From NCBI GenBank assembly GCA_034638255.1, contig JAWPGT010000016.1:372001-436000 (forward strand): 64,000 nucleotides of DNA, in the 5' to 3' direction. The translations under genes and the position numbers were made by a program. Every line of letters starts with the position of its first letter. Within the stretch, counting starts at the first letter, position 1. This DNA is from Coprinus comatus (lineage: Eukaryota; Basidiomycota; Agaricomycetes; Agaricales; Agaricaceae). The notes under the pieces are model-generated. The model had not been told where the DNA came from and ran no database searches. It saw only the letters and a program-made list of their open reading frames with translations. This document shows, piece by piece, positions 12,091 to 24,009 of the stretch.

Positions 12091-14573
12091 ATGGAGTCTG
12101 AAATCATCTCGTGCTCGTTTGACAACTTTCATAAACACTATCTCCCCTTTGTTCCAGATGACAGGGTCGTGCGTCGTGTTTGTAGGAAGCTCAAGAAAAT
12201 ACCGGATACAACATTTGAAACATCCAAGGGTGACTTGGAGTCAACAAACTTTGATCCCATTGGCAAAATCTGTGGTTACATTGCGGAGATGAAGGACTTG
12301 GATGGTCGTAAACGCAACGACCTGTTTTACCACACCGTTTCAGAGACTCGCATCGATTCTGGCATGGAGGGTTGCACTCATCGAATTGACGCGTGCTTGA
12401 CCAACGACTCTTCCGATAACGTTAAACTGAGTAAAGTCCATGCGGCGGACATCATTGTGCCGTTTGAATTCAAGACGGGGCGTAGTAAAAAGGAACTTCA
12501 CAAGGTGTTTCTTCCTGATAATATTAAGTTGCAACAACTTACCATGTGACATTAGAATCAGTTGCAAATCATTGGGGCTGCAGTTCATACGATGAATGAT
12601 GATCCTCGTCGTCAATTCATGTTTGCGGCAAGTTATGGAAGCTCTGTGTTTTATTTCCTGCTGCTAATCTCCGTCTCAGATCACGATTGAGGGAGACCTC
12701 ATGTCAGTGTGGTACTTTTCTCATTCTCATTCTGCTAAGTCCCAATCTGTTGATATTAAAAAGGTGCGGGAGAGGATCGTATATTTTTTCCTGTGTCTGT
12801 TAACGCATTTACAGAAACCAGATGCATTCGTTTCTCTGATGATCTCACTTCTCTATGCCACCCGTGAAGAGCTTGGTTTCGACCCTAACGTTTTTTGGGT
12901 GAAAGAAGAGGATGCTTTTACTTACAGGGTGCACGAGAAGTGGTACAAAGTCACAGCGTCCATCATTGAGCGCCGCCACAAATGTCTTACTGGTCGTTCT
13001 ACACGCGTTTTCATGGTCAAGGAGGTGAAATCACTCGACGATCTGAACCCAGTGGACAACAAAGAGAAGGTGCTCAAGGACCTATGGCTCGACGCAGGCG
13101 CTCGCTCCGAACACCAGATTCAGTTAGCACTGTTTGAGGACATCAAGAAGTTTGCTGCGGAGCCAAATTGGAAACAGGATCCTCGTCTAAAGCATCTTTC
13201 TCAAATATCCGAATCAATTACGGAACTAGAGTATCTGTTCCAGGAGAAACGCTATGAGAATCTTTTTCTGCTTATTGCAGATGAATTTGCAGGTGCCGAG
13301 TCGAAGCCGATCCCGAAGCAATCTTCTTATTATCCAATAAATCTCCTCCCGGACTTTGAATCCACTCCTAGTACAACTATTGGCCCGGGATCTCAGCGTT
13401 TATCTTCAGTTCCAGCGACCGGGGATAACCCACAGCTAACGGCAATAACCAAAGAAGAAAGAGCTAAAAGATCTTATGCTCCGAAACGACGTTACTTCAT
13501 GGTTTTCGATGACGTATGCAAGACTGTCGATGCGCTCCCGACGGTTGGTGATGCTTTCCAAGTTCTTGCAGGATGTGCCACAGGTACGTGACACAACGAA
13601 TTTCTACTCTGATAAGCATGCTCAAACATGATACTAGCACTCCGATTGATGTATTGCGCAGGTTGGGTTCACCGTGATATCAGTACTGGAAACATCATGG
13701 CTGTTAGAGGGGATGGAGGTAAATGGAAAGTGAAACTGGCTGATTTGGAGTTTGCGAAGGAGTTTCCTGGCGACAATGTAGGCAGCCATGATCCCAAGAC
13801 GGTATGCTTATGCAGAATAACCTCAGGAATCCATTCTAACAATCTGCCAGGGTACTCCATTCTTCATGCCATACGAAATTCTCCTCGGCAAGTACTACGC
13901 TCCCGATTCCGCCAGTGATGGTTATCGTGATCCCCCTGACATCCTACTACAATGGAATTCCGCATCTCGGCCTAAGCCAACTCCAGTCGGTCTCCTGCAT
14001 AATCACCAACACGACCTAGAATCTCTTTTCTGGGTTCTCCTATGGTTGATCACCTGCAACGTTAATCACAGCGACTCTGCGAAATGGGCAGCGCCCGTCT
14101 TCCAAAAGACGATGAGTTTACATCCCAAACGAGGACAGACATTGAGGGAGACAATTCTGCAGGATCTTTCCCAGCAACTTCGCCCTGAGATGAGGGATAG
14201 GCTCCCAGACATTATGGATCGCATGCGAGAACACTTGATGGGATGTATGATTACCCATTCTAAAGAGGGTGATTGGAAAGATCCCAAATCTTACTCCCCA
14301 ATCCATGCAGTGTTCTTCTTGGCGTTTCGAGACCTCAACGACCCAAGTCAACGTTGGGCTACTGTTGCACTCCAAGAGCAATGTTTCGCCCCTGTCCATG
14401 CTCCACTCCCTCAATTTAAAAGTATGACACGACGTAAGAAACGCAAGGCCGCTGATGACAACGATGACTACAACCCCGAACCCGAAGAGGATGAAGAGGA
14501 CGAACCTGTCAGCCCTACTAACACTCCTGTACGAGGGAAGGTTTCTCGAAAACGATTCAAAGCTGCACCTTAA
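12091..14573 (+). CDS. FunK1-type fungal protein kinase, copy 3
   Basis: Six exons: 12091-12504, 12556-12627, 12680-12763, 12815-13583, 13638-13801 and 13851-14573, about 741 residues. The start MESEIISCSFDNF is chosen by alignment with the other copies and because the upstream extension is interrupted by a stop. FunK1 motifs are intact: GWVHRDISTGNIM, KLADLEFAKEF, a PYEILLGKYYAP segment after the activation loop, and HDLESLFWVLLWLI. The tail is acidic then basic (EEDEEDEPVSPTNTP, then RGKVSRKRFK), a plausible nuclear signal. Intron 2 (12628-12679) is GC-AG. Third tandem copy. Confidence 0.87.
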
Positions 14574-15202
14574 AATGATGAATCAATGCAACAATGACGA
14601 TTCACTTGTCGTTCAACTCGTTGCTAAACTAGCTGATCAACGAAACTTACATCTACCTATTGTACTATGTACTGTGCTAAATATATGATTATTTAATCCT
14701 ACTAGCAACCTTATCATCTCACAGGCTCTCCTGCAGGAGCCTGGGACATTGTAGCATTTGGTCGAGGTTCATGGTGAAGAAAGGCAAATGTAATTTCAGG
14801 TTTTGGAGCTGACGAGTTCATGTTTATAGTGTGGGGACAGCCTCAAGGCTGTGTGGGAAACAGGTAGTGGTATTTAAAGTAACACAGTGTAAATTTTCTC
14901 CTTAGTTTGATACCACCATGTTCACCGGTAAAGCTCCGCCATTCTTCGTGAATGGTGTACTATTGAGGTTGTGACAACACCGGGCCCTCGCACCCCTAGC
15001 GAGCAACTCGCTTTTCAATAGCCATAGCAATTTCCTAAAAGCTGCTTAAATATGTTATTGTATGCCTATGTATGTACCAAGAAGGGTGCGTTTAATTAGT
15101 AAAATATCCAAAGCCCAAGCGTGTTACGCATTCATTCCAAAATAAAATAAAATAAGACATGCAATCACACCAATATAATGTAGAAACATAATCGCACCCT
15201 TA
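14574..15202. other. Intergenic, convergent 3' ends
   Basis: Separates FunK1 copy 3 (plus) from prephenate dehydrogenase (minus). A short AAAAT microsatellite lies near 15139-15155. No gene or conserved element recognised. Confidence 0.6.
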
Positions 15203-17086
15203 TTATGAACCAGTTTGTTTCCTCTCTTCCTCCTCTCTCCTAATCTCACTTTCCATAACCGCTTTAATCATCTCACTTCCCAACTTTCCAGCCTCTTCAA
15301 ATCTCGGTTCAAAAAACTTCTTCGTCTCTTCAAACCTCTTTCTATAAACTTCAAAACTTCCAAAACTAACACACTGACTCCAACCTCTAGCACCAATAAC
15401 AAATTCCAAATCATCCGAACGATGCCAATGATCATAAATAGCAGAATGAACAGCACTTTTCAAAAGTGTAGGTGAACGGAAAAGATGTTCTGCTACACCT
15501 AAGAATAATCGAAAGATGGGCGTAGCTGCAAGTTGAAGATGTGTGTATGGGTTAATATTGAGATGTGCCCAACAATCTACCATAGCAAGTAAGGAAAGAT
15601 GCGAATTTGCTCGATAGTTGGAAGGTGCTGTAAGTGTTGTCCATGGGTTTGGAACGGATGATGATGTACTGATTGGACTTTCTGGTAAAGTAATATTTGA
15701 AGCTGGGATCTTGCCAAGACTGAACCGATCTAAAATGGTTGCAGTGAGAAGGATAGGTTTACGGGTAGTAGAATTTCCATGTTGCGATTCTTGTAACGGT
15801 GCTGGTGTAGACGCATTGTCGAGTGGTTGTTCTTGAATTACCGCCTGTTCTTCAACAATAGTATCTTTATCTTTATCACCATTCCATTCTCCAAAAACGG
15901 TCCTTCTAGCCCATTCCACTCTTTCCTTTAACTTGGCTCGATCTTCAAGAGATCCACTTCCTCCGCTTAACATCAATTTGAAAAGCTCTGTTGCACTTTT
16001 AGCATATTGATGGATTTGAACGCGTGCACTTGGATTAAGAATGGCAAGACCAGCGTAAACATGCCATGCATTTGAATAAATGCGTAACGTGAGGTTAACT
16101 TTGGCAGTCTCGATACCACCTACATAAAGCCCCTGTTCCCAAGGGTAGGATTCTGTTGATGCCCATGCAGATCCCATACTACAAATAACTCGTTTTTAGA
16201 TAATACAAGACTAAGAATGATAAAAGAAGGAAGAAGTGTACCTTAGGAAGGCAGCGTGTATAACTGCTTGGGTATTTGCAGTCACTTGATCATGTTCCTC
16301 GTACGAGAGGTATACAAACCGAGATCCGAAAGGTCGTAAAATATTTTCAACTAAAGTAAGAGCATCCTTAGTCGATCGATATTGTATGATCACCTATGGG
16401 AGGTAAGTGATGAAAGTTACTGAAGACTATCAAGAACATACCAGGGGTTGACCAACTGGACTGACTGTGGGTCCATGTAAAGAATGGCATGAAAGAATAT
16501 GTACATCTTTAGGTAGATGTGCTTCAAATGAAGCCTTTTCGGGTGCTTTGACTGAAGTTTGGCCAGCCACAATAGCGTTAACCTTTGTAGCTGGGTTGAG
16601 ATGTCAGTATTGTAGAATTATGAGTTGGACCCGATGACACTTACAGGGTCCGTATTGAGCAACTACGCTGTCAATGTACTCTGCTTCCACAGAATATATG
16701 ATGTAGTCGGAGGATCGTGAAACTGCATATCCATCCCGTTGGGGATAAACACCTGGGGTATCTGGCGATGTACATTAGCACAACAGTGACATCAGCTTTA
16801 ACGAAAGTACTTACCGGCATAGTCCACTTTCAGCTTCTCATAGTTTTCAGGTCGGTCACAAACATAGATCCTTCACCAGGAGTCGTTAACAGACTGAGTC
16901 ATAACCGAACGTATTATGCTCAGGTACAAACTTTTTCCATCCTGCCTGGCTGAAGTATTTCGCATACATACGACCCATAGCACCCATACCTATGAGTCCA
17001 ATTGTAGGTTGAGCGGATTCAGGAGCATCGGGAGTGACGTTGGGATCTACATTGATAGGCAGAGCGAACGAGTCATATTCGGTCAT
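15203..17086 (-). CDS. TYR1: Prephenate dehydrogenase (NADP+), tyrosine biosynthesis
   Basis: Six exons: 17086-16932, 16870-16815, 16752-16645, 16590-16442, 16393-16242 and 16178-15203, about 531 residues. The N-terminus holds the Rossmann loop GLIGMGAMG. Later motifs fit the fungal TYR1 family: CHSLHGPTVSPVGQPLV, FVYLSYEEHDQVTANTQAV, GSAWASTESYPWE, YVGGIE and RIYSNAWHVYAGLAILNP. The enzyme oxidatively decarboxylates prephenate to 4-hydroxyphenylpyruvate in the cytosol. The start is the first ATG before the Rossmann fold (MTEYDSFALP); an upstream in-frame TTG was not used. It is longer than yeast Tyr1 (about 450 residues) because of a Ser/Thr-rich stretch in the C-terminal half. It shares a 404 bp divergent promoter with eIF3g. 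Confidence 0.9.
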
Positions 17087-17490
17087 ATTGAAAGTCAAAG
17101 GTGTTTTGCTGAGAGGTTGAAGGCTAGTTTCTGTCAAGTTTACATCAATACAAGATCGGTGTAGAAACATGAATGGCGCACCGTTGCTTGTGGTGGTAGT
17201 AGAGGACAAACAAGGACCTATATAGCCCTGAAGCAACTTAATTTAGATCTGGCTGTCAAGCACAAGGTTACACCATCAATTCTCCGAGGTATTTGTGCTT
17301 CCGGAACAGCACCACTCTAGTTAAATATCCTACACATAACAGAATAGAATTATGGGGAAGAGTATATTTGCGTTGTGTTTTCTCGAATTTATAGGGTATG
17401 AATATTGAATTCGATTTTCGAGAATATGAGAAGCTGTAGCCAATCACAGACAAACAGGTCTGATCAACCTTTTGAATTCCATCCACCACC
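17087..17490. promoter_or_regulatory. Divergent promoter between TYR1 and eIF3g
   Basis: A 404 bp gap lies between the start codons of two head-to-head housekeeping genes. No other gene fits here, so it probably carries both promoters. No clear TATA box seen. Confidence 0.45.
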
Positions 17491-18729
17491 ATGGCCTCAT
17501 CGTATGTCCTCTACACCATCCAAACTACTAGAAAACTGAATATAAAACATCAGATCAATACCAAAAACATCCTGGGCGGATGACGTCGACGAACTCGGCA
17601 CGCTTTTCTCTATATTTTGTCTTTTACGAAAAACTTATACAACCCTATCATGTCATTTTAGATAAAAGAGATCTTCCCCAAAACGAAGATTACGTTGATG
17701 AGAATGGTGTTAGGACAACCGTAACATATACAGAGAATGATGAGGGCAAACGAGTCAAGGTACGCCGAATATTTCGAGTCTTAGTATGTCACAATTTAGC
17801 TGATGCATTGCCGAATTTTTTTTGTTGTGATTATATCTAGATCATGCGCCGAACAAGGCAAACACTGCAAAAATCGATTGTCGACCATGCTGTCGCTGAA
17901 CGTCAAAAATGGGCCAAATTTGGTCAAGAGAGGGGAAATAAGCCAGGACCCGACCGTGCAACAACTACCGTCGGCGAAAACGTTTCTCTCAAGTTGAGCG
18001 CAGGCAACAAGGTATGTCGTCGCTAAAGACATATATGTGTGTGTGACAATTGCTGATTGAATTTTAGCAATCCGAAGTGGACGAGCAACGAGAAGAGGCA
18101 GCTAAGGTTAAGAAGTCAGGTGGAGGCAAAGTTGTCTGTCGCCTTTGCAAGGGCGACCACTTTACCGCCAAGTGTCCCTACAAAGAAACACTTGCTGGTC
18201 TTGACAATGGTGCGCCCCAACAGCCACAGTAAATTGAGCAAGATCCTAACCTTTGAATCAGAATCTGGACCTGCCGAAGATGATCTTGGTACTGGTCCAG
18301 ATACAACTGGTCCACCGGCTGCTGCATCAATTGGTGGCAAGTACGTACCACCATCAATGCGTGCTGGTGCTCGTGGTGCTGGTGAATCAATGAGGGGAAC
18401 TGGAGGTAACAGAGAAGACCTACCAACACTGCGTGTTACAAACATATCTGAAGACACGGCCGAGAATGATCTCCGTGATCTATTTGGTGCATTCGGAAGA
18501 GTAGCTCGTGTCTATGTTGGCAGAGATCGCGAGACTGGTGTTGGAAAGGGCTTCGCTTTTGTTAGTTTCGAGGATCGTGCCGCCGCTCAGAAGGCGATTG
18601 ATAAGGTAAATGGACGTGGTTATGACAATCTCATCTTGAGTGTACAATGGAGTCGTAAGCAATTCAATATCGGAGTTCTTGACATGTGCTAATCATTGAT
18701 GTACAGAACCTCGACCGGATGGACGATAG
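17491..18729 (+). CDS. TIF35: Eukaryotic translation initiation factor 3 subunit G (eIF3g)
   Basis: Seven exons: 17491-17501, 17554-17597, 17662-17759, 17841-18011, 18068-18209, 18262-18654 and 18707-18729, 293 residues. The N-terminus reads TSWADDVDELD, a hallmark of eIF3g. A CCHC zinc knuckle follows (CRLCKGDHFTAKC). The C-terminal RRM has RNP2 LRVTNI and RNP1 GKGFAFVSF, ending LSVQWSQPRPDGR. The protein is an RNA-binding subunit of the cytoplasmic eIF3 complex that promotes scanning and reinitiation. Intron 2 (17598-17661) appears to begin with GC: keeping the DELD reading needs it, and the only GT alternative gives an intron of about 31 bp. Length matches the family. Confidence 0.93.
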
Positions 18730-19854
18730 TTACTTTATACTTGTTGACGTCTCCTTGTGTTAAGAGATTGGCAATACGCTTTCTTCTCACATTGCTTAGG
18801 ATCTACCACAAATTTAGATTTTTGAGGAAAGATTGGTTTCTGATGTGCATCAACTCGTATTTCCAAGGCTATCCCGTACTGGTTTCCGCTCCACATCGTA
18901 ACTGTGACTCAGATTATTGTCCTCAAACTGACGATGATATGGTAACTAATTGTCTCTTTGCCAATTCCACTTTAGCTTTCAGAGTGATGGTTCTACCTAA
19001 CTGTTGATGCTCAGTTGTCGGAAGTATGCATTGCCCCGTCAGCGCCTTGAGTTGTCGAAGTCTTCGGTTCTCGAGCGCTCAACTGTCTATCGTGTCTTTC
19101 AGCCTACCGCTACAGTCTCGGCGCTACTATCAGCGACTTTAAAAATAGGCGAACATCTCTTTGTTCTATTTTTAATCTCATTGACAATCATCCTCTTAGT
19201 TCACTTCCCACCTCATTTCTCACTTAGTGATGGGTGGCTGCAACTTAAGCGGTCCGCGGGTCCTCGTTCTCACTGTTCAAGAACTAGGAAGATGATTGTA
19301 CAAACGTCATGGCATAGACAGTGCCGAGGGCCGCCATCTTTTCACTAATCAGACTAAGCAATGAACATCAAATCATCAAGGTCAATACCTGTACCAAACC
19401 ATCAGATGTCTCTCATTGCCATCTAACAATGTGCAATCGGTATATCTACCACTATGATTTCCGTGACCATACGAGACCGGCGCTGATTTATGTCTTGTCA
19501 AGGCGGAATATTTTGGCAGAACTCGGCGCTGTTGTTGTCACGAAGAACATCTCATTGACATGAGAACTCATGTAAGTAGACTGAAAGTTTGCTTGGTATA
19601 ATTAAAATATACTAGAGTGGAGCATTTGAAGACCTACAAATAGTTGGGGAATTGGATGGGAGGAAAGTCATCTCATAACTCACTTTTCCTTCTTTCTCTC
19701 GACTCTCCTTGGCAAGAGTCCTTCGAACTCACTCTAAAACAACCTATCACTTTACATCTTCATATCCTTCTTAGCCTCGCTTTTGGTCGGGTCTCAGATT
19801 GTATCCACTTATCGTCTACTATCTTTAAAAACCTTCGAATCATTTCTCTTCAAT
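18730..19854. other. Intergenic, no gene recognised
   Basis: About 1.1 kb with several short open frames and intron-like signals, but no family motif. It holds the 3' end of eIF3g and the promoter of the first PLAC8 gene. Confidence 0.5.
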
Positions 19855-20543
19855 ATGTCTTCCTACGTGAGTTTCTACATTTTACATGAATATTTTAAAC
19901 CTGCTCACTCTCTCTTCATTTCTGCCACAGTACAATGGTCAACAACCCCAAGCTACCCCTGCTATGTCAGTCGGAGGTGGCAATCGTAACGCAAAAAACA
20001 TGCCAGTCGATAATGATGGTACACGTGAATGGAGTACCGGTCTTTTCGATTGTCTCAACGATCCTGAAACCTGTAAATACATTTCTCCTCTCTCCTTCAT
20101 CTTCCTATTCTCTCTCCTATTTTTACCGACATTGACTTTTGGATTATTTATCAAACAGTTATTTGGTCTTATTTCTGCCCTTGCATCGTTTACTCAAAGA
20201 ACAAACAACGTTTCGATCATTTGAATACTAAAGGAACTGCTGATCCTGAACATGGTGGAGCAGAATTGGTTAATAATGATTGTTTGACTTATGCTGCTCT
20301 TAACTGCTTCGGTGTCGGTTTCTTCTTCAAGGTATAGACAATCATATATTGATATTTTATTTATCACATCATGTTGATTTCTATTTCTAGTTCATGCAAC
20401 GTGGTGAAATCCGTGGAAGATACACCATTAAAGGAGATCCTATAATTGATGTCGCTACTGCTTTTTGTTGTACTCCTTGTGCCTTAACTCAAGAACATCA
20501 AGAACTTGAGTTGGAAGAGAGGAGTCTTCAAGATAAGGCGTAA
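19855..20543 (+). CDS. PLAC8-family Cys-rich protein, copy 1
   Basis: Four exons: 19855-19866, 19931-20072, 20159-20331 and 20391-20543, 159 residues. The PLAC8 signature is visible: REWSTGLFDC, FCPCIVYSKNK, ADPEHGGAE, a hydrophobic NCFGVGFFFK stretch and FCCTPCALTQEHQELEL. PLAC8 proteins are small membrane-associated Cys-rich proteins, linked in plants to cell-number control and metal resistance; the role in this fungus is unknown. Compared with copy 2 it has lost several cysteines; after splicing the DPET site reads Phe where copy 2 has Cys. The first exon encodes only four residues, as in copy 2. Confidence 0.85.
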
Positions 20544-21855
20544 GCATGCGTCCACCACAATAAAAGGGTATCCTCCGGCCAAAAATTTTCAGTGGTATTC
20601 AAGATTTCAATTCAATAACCTTCTATTTCTTTTTTTCCCTTTATGCGGTTGAGGTTTGTTAGTTCCTGTATACAGATCGATCATATATATGCTTTTTAAT
20701 AATTCCCCTTGGCCCATTGGGTTCCGCTTAATGTTGTGTTCAATGAATGGTCAATTGTTGAGATTCCAAGTAACTTGGTTACAGTTGAAGAATTGACAGG
20801 AACACTTGAATTAGAATGTAGACCTATTAAGCGGCATATAATTAACGGTACGCACCTTTCCTTTTTATTTATTTCAATGCTTCATATTAATGAATCAGCG
20901 TTAATTAACTTCTCTAGGATTCAACCAAAAGTGATCATCGTCTCTTCGGGAAATCGGAACCGACACACTCAAATATCAAGAAGCTAAAAATAGCATCATT
21001 AAAAACAAATACCACACACTAAACTTCGACTAAACTCAACCTGCTTGGTTACAAATGGGTTACGAATAGGTTACGAAGGATTATCCTGTGTTAGAATTGC
21101 AACACAAATGTATGTGTCTTGTTACTTCGCTTTTGTAGTAATAATGATACCAGTTCCATATTAGCAGCTCCCACAACTGCAACATAAGCGTTACGAGGTT
21201 CTAGTTCTAGAAGTTCCGTCATACGACGTACAGACGCATGTGGAAGTTGGGCGCTCATACGCTTTGCGCCGTGCTTCTAAGGGTAGCAGAGAACCGTGTT
21301 CACCGCAGGAAACACCAGACAGACACCAGGCAACACCTATCCAGATGAAACACCAAAAACAGAAGCGAGCGGCGACTGGTAACAAAAGAAGGAAATGCCA
21401 TCAATCACCATCATTCCAAAAGGCCAGCGCCTGAAATTCCTGTGGAGTTCAATGTGTAATTTGATGTTAAATCAAATAATTTTGATCAGCGAAAGATGGA
21501 CCACCGCAACAGAACTGTTTGAGCGCTGTCATAGGGCTTCCTAGGACTTCATACTAACTATTTATTGTTAATCATCATGGAGATACTACTTTTTTGGACA
21601 CTTCGTTTCCATGCCTAGAGGTTCTAGCTGTTGTTTTCAAGAGTAGTAGTACTTTTTATAGAACCGAACTATGTGTATGTTTCAACCTGGTCTTGGTGTT
21701 TTATTCAGGGTTACACTAGGCACTGCCTCGTGTAATTGGGTTCGGAACGACCTGAGAAAGCTTTCCCCTTTTCCTTACGTTTTACTTCCTACATATATAT
21801 AAAGCTTGGAACATCCTCATCAACCCCTTCTCCTACCACCTTCTCCCTCTCTAAA
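20544..21855. other. Intergenic between the PLAC8 genes
   Basis: No gene supported. A TATATATAAA box at 21794-21803 lies about 55 bp before the start of PLAC8 copy 2. The remaining open frames have no recognisable domain. Confidence 0.5.
21794..21803 (+). promoter_or_regulatory. TATA box of PLAC8 copy 2
   Basis: TATATATAAA about 55 bp upstream of the ATG at 21856, followed by a pyrimidine-rich tract before the start codon, a common fungal core promoter layout. Confidence 0.5.
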
Positions 21856-22524
21856 ATGGCCTACGTAAGTCTCCCACTTCTGCGCACTCATCGCGATGTC
21901 TAAGACATGAATTTACTCAAACAGCAACCTGAGAAACACTATGCCCAGCAACCTCAAGCCACCCCAGGCATGATGATCGCCCCAGGAGGGAATCGTAACG
22001 CAAAAAACGTACCTGTTGGTTCTAATGGCACTCGCGATTGGAGTTATGGGCTTTGCAGCTGCTGCAACGTACCTGGAACATGTTAGTCCCTAAAATATTC
22101 ATACCTCGCTGCCAGATACTAAATGATCATATCTTCTCTAGGCTTTGTAGCTTTCTGTTGTCCCTGTATCACATACTCCAAGAACAAACACCGTTATGAG
22201 CATTTGACTACTAGAGGTACACCTGACCCCGAACATGGTGGAGCCTGCTGCACAAGCGATTGTATGATTCATGGTATTCTTACTTTCTGTGGTTTTGGTT
22301 TCTTCTTGCAGGTATGATTGATGATTTGTTTTATCTTCAAAATAGCTGATCAAACTTGGTTACAGTGCTCTCAACGTGGAAGTGTTCGTGATAGGTACAG
22401 CATCGGCGGTGGGGCATGTGGAGATTGTTGCGCTGCTTTCTGTTGTACGCCTTGTCAATTGGCCCAAGAACATCAAGAACTCGAGTTGGAGGAAAAGAGC
22501 TTTGGTGGTCAATACAAGGCCTAA
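21856..22524 (+). CDS. PLAC8-family Cys-rich protein, copy 2
   Basis: Four exons: 21856-21864, 21925-22081, 22142-22311 and 22366-22524, 164 residues, with introns at the same places as copy 1. Motifs: RDWSYGLCSCCNVPGTC, FCCPCITYSKNK, PDPEHGGACC, a hydrophobic GFGFFLQ stretch, and GDCCAAFCCTPCQLAQEHQ. It retains the full Cys set expected of PLAC8, unlike copy 1. Both copies share RNAKN near the N-terminus and the QEHQELELEE tail, so they arose by tandem duplication. Confidence 0.88.
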
Positions 22525-22878
22525 GTTTGATGGAATTCATTTTTCGTTCCCGTTCGTTCTATATGTTGATTAGTTCTGCTTGTACTACCTTTTCTGGTGT
22601 AATATGAGTATCCGTAGCATCATCCTCCCATACAATATATGATACAAATCTTTGATCAGTATTGCGCTACATTCAGAAATCAGCAATCAATGGAGTGAGG
22701 CGTTTAACTAGGGTTAGCGTCTCCGAAGTCGGAGATTATATTGGAAAAGTTAGATAGACCTAAGCCTATGTAGAGGTGGTGTATGTGGAATAAGAATGAA
22801 AATAAATTGTATGAACGTCGTAATATAGATTGATCATACATACTACAAGAGAATACTACTAGGTAGGCTGTATGCTAC
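22525..22878. other. Intergenic, convergent
   Basis: 3' ends of a plus-strand and a minus-strand gene. Nothing recognised. Confidence 0.5.
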
Positions 22879-24009
22879 TCAGATCTGATCCGCCTGAGCA
22901 ATATGACCACTCTTCAATCTCCAATCCCTCAACCAGTGTTCCCTTGTTCCGCGGGCGTCCAACAATAACTTATCCACCTTTCCCAATGCCCAACTAGTCC
23001 AAACCGCTGGCATATTTTGGCCCTTCTCGTTGTTCTTTGGTACCGGCTTGGGTTCGGTGTTGTCTAAGGTTGTTTTGAGCAGAGGTAAGAGTGCTTTAGC
23101 AACGACCTCGGCATTCGGATTCTTCTCTTCTTTCAGACAGGCAGAGACAACCATAGCACAACATGAGAGATCTTGTGCCACAGGGGGGAGTTTGTAAATA
23201 TCGAATAAACTCGTGAGCGTTATAACGGTGCTGAGGGATTCTTTATCGTATATCGCGTTGAGAAGTTCCCGTGCGCCTGCAAGTGAAAGAGGAACGTTAT
23301 ATTTGGCGTAGTTGCCGAATACGTCAATGGCGAGTTTGGGGGTTTTGAAATAGATGCAACGACCTAAATGTAAACAGAATACTAATGAGGGTGAATTTAG
23401 ACCGGTAAGGAACTCAACTCACGAACGAACGCTTCAGAGAAATCAGTATCAAATTGATTGTCCATATCCCTCCATGCGGGGAGTTTTTCAAGAACTGCCT
23501 TCAGCTCTTCCTCGGATTGTGTAACACCCAACAACCGAAGCCATGTAGTCTTTCTAATCAGGGGTAGCTTGGCTTGTGGATGACGGCCAAGACGAGGGGT
23601 AATAAACGCCATGGTTTCGGTATAACGTTTAGTTTTCTCTTCAGGAGACAGCTTTCTCCTTGGAGGTTTAATGCGTTTCTTCTCTGTGCCGCTTTGGGGA
23701 GCTTCAGATTTTACGACCGCCTCCGACCCGGCTGGTGTTGTGACCTTGACAGTTTCTTGGGTAGTCTCTGGTTTGTTGTTTGGTATAGCATTAGACCCAG
23801 TAGCAGTTGGTTCACTCTCCTTTCCCTTGAATATGCTTCCGAACCAACTGTCCTTCTGTGCTGTATACATATTTGTGAGAAATAATCTACGAGACTATTA
23901 TTTCCCGAACCATACCTAGTGCACTTCCATGTAGTAGCCTTGGGGTATTTCCCACAACAACACGCCTGCAGATAACATGAGCAGACCTTCTGGCCAACGA
24001 GCTGGCCAT
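22879..24009 (-). CDS. Probable mitochondrial protein of unknown function
   Basis: Three exons: 24009-23916, 23860-23423 and 23363-22879, 338 residues. The N-terminus MASSLARRSAHVICRRVV is Arg/Ser-rich without acidic residues, typical of a mitochondrial presequence. A Lys/Pro-rich linker (KKRIKPPRRKLSPEEKTKRY) leads to a helical part with WLRLLGVTQSEEELKAVLEK and a Cys-containing repeat-like C-terminal half, which could form alpha-helical repeats of the PPR/TPR type. I do not recognise the family; a mitochondrial ribosome or RNA-metabolism role is conjecture. The start is the first ATG of the presequence. Confidence 0.7.
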
